Position numbers and translations under genes: made by a program | Shown: in pieces, positions 59,012 through 64,000 of the stretch | Layout of the letters: each line of letters begins with the position of its first letter | Numbering within the stretch: position 1 is the stretch's first letter | DNA from: Kitasatospora terrestris | GTDB lineage: Bacteria; Actinomycetota; Actinomycetes; Streptomycetales; Streptomycetaceae | Assembly (NCBI RefSeq): GCF_039542905.1 | Contig: NZ_BAABIS010000001.1 | Coordinates: 5,208,001 to 5,272,000, forward strand | Length of the DNA: 64,000 nt | Direction: 5' to 3' | Notes under the pieces: generated by a model | What the model was told of the DNA's origin: nothing | Databases searched by the model: none | What the model saw: the letters and a program-made list of their open reading frames with translations, nothing else

Positions 59012-59661
59012 CAGAGCTTCACCTCGCTCGCCTGCACGTACACCATGCCGTGGCCGGACAGCTCCAGCTGGAACGCCTCGCCCGAACCGCGGCCGATCAT
59101 GTCGCGCCACCCGAGGGCGCTGGACAGCTTGTTGGTCACCTGGCCGCGGTGCGCCACGTAGGCCTGCGGGTCGACGTGCACCGGCTGGCCGGGGGAGATC
59201 GGCAGCTCGATCACGCCGCCGTGCGCCATCACCGCGACCGAGCCCTGGCCGTCCAGCTTGGTGGTGAACAGGCCCTGGCCGGTCATCTGGCCGCGGACGA
59301 TGCCCATCACGCCGCCCTGCTGGCCCATGAACATGGTCGACTGCTGCAGCGAGCCGTCGAAGGCGAGCAGCCGGTCGGCCTCCACGTAGAGGGTGTCGCC
59401 GGTCAGGTCGATCACGTGGACGTTGTGGCCGCCGTGGCCGAACATCACGCTGCCCTGGCCCTCGACGGTCATCAGCGGGGTGTCCTCGTTGGCCACCCGG
59501 CGCCCGATCATCGCGAGCGCGCCGCCCTGGCCGCCCATCAGGTTCGGGGTGAAGGTGACCTCGCCGGTGTAGGCGAGCATCGCGCCGCGCTGGCTGAAGA
59601 CCCGCTGGCCCGGGAAGACCTTGGCCTCGATCATCTTGTTGTTGATCTTCGTGAACGGCAT
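59011..59661 (-). CDS. AIM24-family protein, middle copy
   Basis: A 216-residue AIM24 domain nearly alone: MPFTKINNKMIEAKVFPGQRVF, AYTGEVTFTPN, TLYVEADRLLAFDGS, GLFTTKLDGQGSVAVMAHG and VHVDPQAYVAHRG. It shares turn motifs (LYVEAxxLL, GLFTTKxxGxG, VDPxAYxAH) with its neighbour at 59661, showing duplication. ATG at 59661 overlaps the stop of the first copy (TGATG), and its own stop overlaps the third gene. No membrane helix or signal peptide. Function unknown. Confidence 0.85.
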   Translation of the reverse strand: MPFTKINNKMIEAKVFPGQRVFSQRGAMLAYTGEVTFTPNLMGGQGGALAMIGRRVANEDTPLMTVEGQGSVMFGHGGHNVHVIDLTGDTLYVEADRLLAFDGSLQQSTMFMGQQGGVMGIVRGQMTGQGLFTTKLDGQGSVAVMAHGGVIELPISPGQPVHVDPQAYVAHRGQVTNKLSSALGWRDMIGRGSGEAFQLELSGHGMVYVQASEVKL

Positions 59662-60329
59662 CAGACGTCACCCCCGAAGGTCATCCGCTCGGACGGCTGG
59701 ACGTACACCAGGCCCTCGCCGGTGAACTCCACCTGCATCGCCTCGCCACCGCCCTCGCCGATCAGCGTGGTCCAGCCGGCGCCGGACTTCAGCGCCCGGT
59801 TGAGGTTCCCGGTGTGCGCGATGTACGCGCCCGGGTCCACCCGCAGCGGCATCCCCTGGGAGACCCGGAGGATGATCGCCGGGCCCTTCGAGGTGAGCGC
59901 CGCCCAGCCGTGTCCCTCCACCTTGGTGGTGAACAGGCCGTTGCCGGACGCCATGCCGTTGAGCCCGGTGAAGCTGGTGCCGGTGTGCAGGGTCGCCTCG
60001 GTGCAGAGCAGGTTCTCGGCCTCGACGTAGAGCGTCTCGCCGTTCAACCGCACCAGATTGACCTCGGTGGCCTTGTCGGCGAAGTAGCAGGTGCCCTGCC
60101 CCTTCACCTCCATGACCTCCATCTGCTCGCCGGTCAGCCGCCGGGTGACCATGCCGCGCAGGCCGTCGCCGCCACCGGAGAGCTTCTTGAAGCCCATCTG
60201 CCCGGTGTACGCGACCATCGTGCCGTTGCGGGCCTTGACCGTGTCCCCCGTCATGTCGACGGCGAGGACCTTTGACCCCTGGAGTCGAAACTGTGCCACG
60301 TCGGTGAATGTAGCGGTCGCCGCCGTCAT
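59661..60329 (-). CDS. AIM24-family protein, first copy of the operon
   Basis: A 222-residue AIM24 domain starting at ATG 60329 (MTAATATFTDVAQFRLQGSK); no clear ribosome binding site precedes it. The domain has VKARNGTMVAYTGQMGFKKL, CYFADKATEVNLVRLNGETL, GLFTTKVEGHGWAALTSKG and VDPGAYIAHTGNLNRALKSG. Sequence kinship to the next gene is clear. It is 53 bases downstream of the DUF2127-like gene. Its end overlaps the following gene by 1 base, starting a coupled series of three. Function unknown. Confidence 0.85.
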   Translation of the reverse strand: MTAATATFTDVAQFRLQGSKVLAVDMTGDTVKARNGTMVAYTGQMGFKKLSGGGDGLRGMVTRRLTGEQMEVMEVKGQGTCYFADKATEVNLVRLNGETLYVEAENLLCTEATLHTGTSFTGLNGMASGNGLFTTKVEGHGWAALTSKGPAIILRVSQGMPLRVDPGAYIAHTGNLNRALKSGAGWTTLIGEGGGEAMQVEFTGEGLVYVQPSERMTFGGDV

Positions 60330-60382
60330 CCGGGGAGAGGGGGCGGCGGCTCTGGTACCGACCCGGTACAAATTTCGGCCCG

Positions 60383-61159
60383 TCAGACGGCGGCCGGCGC
60401 CACCCCGGCCGACTCCTCGACCTCCAGCAGCGAGGCCGAGTGCCGCTCCGCCTCGAACGCGGCCAGGCCCCCGCGCAGCCCGAAGAGCCGCTTGGAGAGC
60501 AGGATCCAGAGCACCGCGACGACGTTCAGCACCAGCGTGCCGATCTTCACCACGCTGACGTGCTCGGTCAGCTCGTAGACCTCCAGCGGGAGGAAGGCGG
60601 CGGTGGCGACCACCGTCAGGTACTCCGCCCAGCGCCTGGCCGCCCACAGGCCGAAGGCCTCGACGATCTCGATCAGCGCGTACGCCACCAGCGCCGCGGC
60701 CACGATCAGCAGCGTCGAGTGCCGGTAGTCGAAGGTCTTGCGGATGGTGTCGACGATCGGCGAGTGCTCCAGGTCCCAGTGGAAGTGGTCGGTGACCGGC
60801 CGGAACACGCTCAGGTTCTCGTCGAAGATCCGCCGCACCGCGTCCTGGCTGTTGGAGAACTTCCACACCGCCCAGGCCGCCACCAGCACCAGCAGGCCGC
60901 GCAGGCCGCGCTCCACGGCCAGGAAGCGCAGGATGAACAGGTCGCGCAGCGCCCGGCCGCGCGGCACCAGCGGCGCCTCGTCGGCCGGCCCCGAGCCGTG
61001 CGGGGCGCCGAGCGCGAAGTCCCCGCAGCGCAGGCAGCGCCAGGCCTCGCCGAGCGCGGTCGAGGCGTGCAGCCGCTCGCGCAGGCCGGCCTCGTCGGGC
61101 GCGTAGGTGATGTGGCCGCGCCGGGCGCAGGTGCGGCGGTCCCAGTCGAGCTTCAGCAT
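60383..61159 (-). CDS. DUF2127-like membrane protein
   Basis: A 258-residue protein. An N-terminal soluble part has C-x6-type and CLRCG cysteines (about residues 11-45) that might bind zinc, followed by about four membrane helices (GLRGLLVLVAAWAVWKF; TLLIVAAALVAYALIEIVEAF; YLTVVATAAFLPLEVYEL; IGTLVLNVVAVLWILLSKRLFG), the DUF2127 pattern. It lies upstream of the AIM24 operon on the same strand. The ATG at 61159 opens the domain. Function unknown. Confidence 0.82.
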   Translation of the reverse strand: MLKLDWDRRTCARRGHITYAPDEAGLRERLHASTALGEAWRCLRCGDFALGAPHGSGPADEAPLVPRGRALRDLFILRFLAVERGLRGLLVLVAAWAVWKFSNSQDAVRRIFDENLSVFRPVTDHFHWDLEHSPIVDTIRKTFDYRHSTLLIVAAALVAYALIEIVEAFGLWAARRWAEYLTVVATAAFLPLEVYELTEHVSVVKIGTLVLNVVAVLWILLSKRLFGLRGGLAAFEAERHSASLLEVEESAGVAPAAV

Positions 61160-61233
61160 GGTGTGCTCCCCCGTGTGACGAATCCGTGCGGGAGCAGGAT
61201 AGGGGGCCCCGCCGTCGCCGATGTCGGGTCGGT

Positions 61234-61268
61234 GATAATGGACGACGGCTTGTGAGGCTGTTCACAAG
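61234..61268 (+). promoter_or_regulatory. -10-like GATAAT and inverted repeat CTTGTGA-N6-TCACAAG before the DUF3817 gene
   Basis: GATAAT is at 61234-61239; the repeat (61249-61255 with 61262-61268) directly follows where transcription would start. This is a typical place for an operator. The site lies between the divergent DUF2127-like and DUF3817 genes, so it could serve either. Confidence 0.5.
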
Positions 61269-61297
61269 CTCACAGCCCCCCACCAGCGAGGTACCCC

Positions 61298-61609
61298 GTG
61301 AAGCCCAGCGCCGCCGTGCACCGCCTGCGACTCGTCTCCGGCCCCGAGGGCCTGTCCTTCCTGCTGCTGCTGACCTGCTCCGTGCTCAAGCGCACCACCT
61401 CCTTCAACGGCGTGCCGGTGATGGGCGCCGTCCACGGCGCGCTGTTCGTGCTGTACGTGGTCTTCCTGGCCCAGGCCGCGATGGCGCAGCGCTGGGAGGG
61501 CAGGCGCACCCTGGTGCTCTTCCTGCTGGCCGTGGTGCCGACCGGCGGCTTCTTCGCCGACCGGATGCTGGCCAAGGAGGAGCGCGGCGAGCAGGCGCTC
61601 GCCGCCTGA
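61298..61609 (+). CDS. DUF3817-family membrane protein
   Basis: A 103-residue protein from GTG 61298 with three membrane helices: GPEGLSFLLLLTCSVLKR, MGAVHGALFVLYVVFLAQAAM and TLVLFLLAVVPTGGFFADRM. The arrangement matches the DUF3817 (YdzA-like) small membrane proteins common in actinobacteria. The upstream gap holds an inverted repeat and a -10-like GATAAT. It is convergent with the M4 protease gene, with a strong hairpin between them. Function unknown. Confidence 0.85.
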   Translation: MKPSAAVHRLRLVSGPEGLSFLLLLTCSVLKRTTSFNGVPVMGAVHGALFVLYVVFLAQAAMAQRWEGRRTLVLFLLAVVPTGGFFADRMLAKEERGEQALAA

Positions 61610-61624
61610 CCCCCGCCGGAACGC

Positions 61625-61664
61625 CGGAGCGGCCGGGCCCCGTGGTGGGGGCCCGGCCGCTCCG
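61625..61664. terminator. Terminator between DUF3817 and the M4 protease gene
   Basis: A perfect 17-bp stem (61625-61641 with 61648-61664) with a 6-base loop lies between convergent stops at 61609 and 61676. Confidence 0.85.
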
Positions 61665-61675
61665 TGCCGCGGTCA

Positions 61676-63289
61676 CTAGCTGACGTTCACCGCGGTCCAG
61701 GCCTTGCCCACCGCCGTGTACTCGGCCGAGGTGGAGCCGTACAGGTCCTTGGCCGCGTTGAGGGTGGCGGTGCGGGCGGCCTTGTAGTTGGTGGTGGAGG
61801 TCATGTAGACGGTCAGGGCCCGGTACCAGATCTTGGCGGCCTTGTCCCGGCCGATGCCGGTGACGGCGGCGCCGTTGTAGGTGGGCGAGTTGTAGCTGAC
61901 GCCGTTGATCGTCTTGGCCCCGCTGCCCTCCGACAGCAGGTAGAAGAAGTGGTTGCCGACGCCGGACGAGTAGTGGACGTCCTTGGAGCCGACGGTGGAG
62001 GACCAGTAGTCGGCGGAGGCGCCGTCCTTGGAGGGCTTGTCCATGTACCGCAGCGGCGTGCCGTTGCCGTTCAGGTTGAGCCGCTCGCCGATCAGGTAGT
62101 CCGGGGTGTCGGTGGCGAGGTTGGCGTAGAACTCGACCATGGTGCCGAAGATGTCGCTGGTCGACTCGTTCAGGCCGCCGGACTCACCGGAGTAGTTGAG
62201 GCCCGCGGTGTTGGAGGTCACGCCGTGGGTCATCTCGTGGCCGGCCACGTCGATCGCGGTCAGCGGGTGGGTGTTGGACGCGCCGTCGCCGTAGGTCATG
62301 CAGAAGCAGCTGTCGGACCAGAAGGCGTTCACGTAGTTGGTGCCGTAGTGGACCTTGCTGTAGGCGCCGACCCCGTCGCCCCGGATGCCGTTGCGGCCGT
62401 GCACGTTCTTGTAGTAGTCCCAGGTCTTCGCCGCGCCGAACTGGGCGTCCACCGCGGCCGACTGGCCGTTGGAGGCCAGGCCGTTGCCCCAGACGTTGTC
62501 GGCGTCGGTGTAGAGCGTGCCGTTCTTGTCGACGGTGTACTGGCCGCCGCGGGTGTTGTCCTTCAGCTGGTAGACGCTGCCGGTCCAGTTGGTGGTCAGC
62601 GTGACCGTGCCGTCGAAGACGCCGTACCCGGTGCCGGTGGCGTTGGAGGTCTGGATCTGCTCGTGCGAGGAGAGCAGTTCGCCGGTGGCGGCGTCGGTGA
62701 CCAGCAGCAGGCTGCTCGGGGTCCCGTCGGCGCGCACGCCCTCGACGGTGGTGCGGTACGCCAGGCGCGGGGCGCCGGAGGCGGCCCAGACCACCAGCTG
62801 GGCGTCACCGCCCTTGGAGACGGCGGCGAGCGGGGCCTCGTCGGCGTCCGCGACGGAGCCCACGGTGGCCTCGACGGAGCTCTTGGCCCCGGCGGCGGCC
62901 TGGGCGGCGGTGAGCTTCGGGGTGAGGCCGGCCGGGGCGATCGAGCCCTCGACCGCGCGGTCCACGGTGACCGCGCCCTTGGCGCTGGTGTGCACCACCA
63001 GGTCGCCGCCGAGCACCGGGAGCCCGGCCCAGGTGCGCTCGTACCGGTAGTGGCGGGCGCCGTCGGAGTCGACCACGGCGTCCTTGACGACCAGCTTCTC
63101 CTGACCGGAGAGGCCGAGCGCCCTGGCGGCGGACGGGGCCTCGCCGCCGGCCGCGGCGAGCAGGTCGGCGCGCTGCTGGGCGGCGACCGGTGCGGGGGAG
63201 GCCTGGGCGGTGCCGGCGGCGACCTGGATCGCTCCGGCCAGCAGGGCGGTGGAGGAGAGGACGGCTCCGACTGTCAGCATGCGCTTCAC
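61676..63289 (-). CDS. Secreted M4-family (thermolysin-like) metalloprotease
   Basis: A 537-residue preproprotein starting at GTG 63289 after GGAAGGA. The signal peptide is MKRMLTVGAVLSSTALLAG with a cut near TAQAS; a propeptide with FTP and PepSY folds (about 40-215) keeps the enzyme inactive until removed. In the catalytic domain zinc is held by His351 and His355 of HEMTH, with catalytic Glu352, and Glu375 in GGLNESTSDIF; the substrate His lies in VHYSSGVGNH. It is an extracellular neutral protease that would feed on protein. A nearly identical gene lies downstream of 63627. Confidence 0.95.
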   Translation of the reverse strand: MKRMLTVGAVLSSTALLAGAIQVAAGTAQASPAPVAAQQRADLLAAAGGEAPSAARALGLSGQEKLVVKDAVVDSDGARHYRYERTWAGLPVLGGDLVVHTSAKGAVTVDRAVEGSIAPAGLTPKLTAAQAAAGAKSSVEATVGSVADADEAPLAAVSKGGDAQLVVWAASGAPRLAYRTTVEGVRADGTPSSLLLVTDAATGELLSSHEQIQTSNATGTGYGVFDGTVTLTTNWTGSVYQLKDNTRGGQYTVDKNGTLYTDADNVWGNGLASNGQSAAVDAQFGAAKTWDYYKNVHGRNGIRGDGVGAYSKVHYGTNYVNAFWSDSCFCMTYGDGASNTHPLTAIDVAGHEMTHGVTSNTAGLNYSGESGGLNESTSDIFGTMVEFYANLATDTPDYLIGERLNLNGNGTPLRYMDKPSKDGASADYWSSTVGSKDVHYSSGVGNHFFYLLSEGSGAKTINGVSYNSPTYNGAAVTGIGRDKAAKIWYRALTVYMTSTTNYKAARTATLNAAKDLYGSTSAEYTAVGKAWTAVNVS

Positions 63290-63626
63290 GTTCCGGTTCC
63301 TTCCGGACCAGCCGCGGATGACGCGGCCGCACCTCGCTCCGGGGCACCGGGGTCGGCACCGACTGGGGGCGGAGCGGGTGCTGGACGTGCGGGTGGTGCT
63401 GGCTCCCGTGCGGTCGGGCGGAGTCGGTCCGGTGGGGTGGTGGACCGGCTCCGGTACGGGGTGACGGCCACTATGGCCGACACTCCGACAGGAATGACAG
63501 GTCTATGCCAAGAAATGGCCGGAACTCGCCAACTTCCCTGCGGGTTGCGGAAAGTGGTGCGCGGCAGCAGGGCTCCCCTCCGGAAAGCCCTGCTGCCGCG
63601 GGTCTGCGGGTCGGACGGTCGCTACG
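63290..63626. other. 337-bp gap between two M4 protease genes
   Basis: It contains the upstream region of the 61676-63289 gene and the terminator of the partial gene. On the minus strand a GTG start with GGAAGGA lies at its left edge. A small palindrome GGCCACTATGGCC spans 63466-63478. No promoter could be placed with confidence and no gene is seen. Confidence 0.5.
63560..63600 (-). terminator. Terminator of the partial second M4 gene
   Basis: Arms 63560-63574 and 63586-63600 pair perfectly over 15 bp with an 11-base loop. It lies just past the stop at 63627 on the minus strand. Confidence 0.8.
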
Positions 63627-64000
63627 TCAGTTGACGTTGACCCCGGACCAGGCGGCCGCGACCGCGTTGTACTCGGTCGAGCCGGCGCCGTACAGGTCCT
63701 TGGCCGCGTTGAGGGTCGCGGTCCGGGCCCCGGCGTAGTTGGTGGTGGAGGTCATGTAGACGCTCAGCGCGCGGTACCAGACCTGGGCGGCCTTGTCCCG
63801 GCCGATGCCGGTCAGGGTCGAGCCGTTGGAGGTCGGCGAGTTGTAGCTGACGCCGTTGATGGTCTTGGCGCCGCTGCCCTCGGCCAGCAGGTAGAAGAAG
63901 TGGTTGGCCACGCCCGAGGAGTAGTGGACGTCCTTGGAGCCGACGGTGGAGGACCAGTAGTCGGCCGAGCCGCCGTCCTTGGAGGGCTTGTCCATGTAGC
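63627..64000 (-). CDS. M4-family metalloprotease, C-terminal fragment (continues beyond the window)
   Basis: The frame runs from the window edge to a TGA at 63627; about 124 residues are visible. They match the end of the neighbouring M4 protease almost residue for residue: YMDKPSKDGGSADYWSS, the active-site VHYSSGVANH, and the helical end TATLNAAKDLYG. The ATG at 63995 is internal. This is a tandem paralogue; differences include Ser/Ala changes and TSNGSTLTG in place of TYNGAAVTG. The rest lies outside the window. Confidence 0.93.
   Translation of the reverse strand, partial: YMDKPSKDGGSADYWSSTVGSKDVHYSSGVANHFFYLLAEGSGAKTINGVSYNSPTSNGSTLTGIGRDKAAQVWYRALSVYMTSTTNYAGARTATLNAAKDLYGAGSTEYNAVAAAWSGVNVN

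Overview
The window is high-GC (roughly 70-75%) actinobacterial chromosome and looks like the conserved core of a Streptomycetaceae genome (Streptomyces, Kitasatospora or a close relative). Evidence: GTG and TTG starts are common, several genes appear leaderless behind -10 boxes of the form TAnnnT, most intergenic terminators are GC-rich hairpins with little or no U-tract, and the gene order lysA-hom-thrC-thrB-rho-rpmE-prfA-prmC-atp-nucS-filP-scy-mce matches, from memory, the SCO5353 to SCO5399 region of S. coelicolor. No prophage, transposase, CRISPR array or rRNA was seen.

Layout. 1-8.1 kb is the least conserved part: the end of a fumarylacetoacetate hydrolase-fold gene, a TetR regulator, a rhomboid-like membrane protein, a DUF885 peptidase, a DHA2-type drug exporter, an exported trypsin-like protease behind a striking palindrome, an intergenic repeat block and an unknown gene. 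8.1-18.5 kb holds tRNA-Arg(CCG), a single-domain response regulator, argS, the aspartate-family amino acid genes lysA, hom, thrC and thrB, and rho. 18.5-26.5 kb holds an LCP cell-wall ligase, rpmE, prfA, prmC (its end lies in a 42-bp tandem repeat), a threonylcarbamoyl-AMP synthase, a low-molecular-weight phosphatase, a divergent SHMT-like protein and a polyprenyl-phosphate sugar-1-phosphate transferase. 26.7-34.7 kb is the F1Fo ATP synthase cluster atpI-B-E-F-H-A-G-D-C, with hairpins after atpI and between atpD and atpC.

34.8-47.8 kb holds a DUF2550 protein, a PduO-type cobalamin adenosyltransferase, a NarL-type two-component pair, a hydroxyacyl-CoA dehydrogenase, a STAS antagonist, a membrane-anchored P-loop protein with a threonine/proline tail, the mismatch endonuclease gene nucS divergent from an SCO5389-family gene, an LLM flavin oxidoreductase, a small zinc-finger-like protein and an ABC-2 exporter. 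47.9-54.2 kb holds an alpha/beta hydrolase and the polarity cytoskeleton genes filP and scy. 54.4-57.9 kb holds mce, a thiolase, meaB and a MarR regulator. 58-61.2 kb is an unusual translationally coupled run of three AIM24-family genes behind a DUF2127-like membrane protein. The window ends with a DUF3817 gene and two tandem M4 (thermolysin-like) secreted proteases, the second cut by the window edge.

How genes work together: lysA, hom, thrC and thrB cover the lysine and threonine branches from aspartate; prfA and prmC are release factor 1 and its methyltransferase; the atp genes encode one complex; mce and meaB serve the propionyl-CoA/methylmalonyl-CoA route, and a cobalamin adenosyltransferase that could supply its cofactor lies in the same window; filP and scy are partners in hyphal tip growth. 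The least explained elements are the AIM24 triple operon, the SHMT-like protein that has lost PLP-binding residues, the P-loop protein with Arg in the Walker A lysine position, and several long palindromes and repeats. Starts were chosen by eye from Shine-Dalgarno spacing, leaderless -10 spacing and family length; no database search was run.
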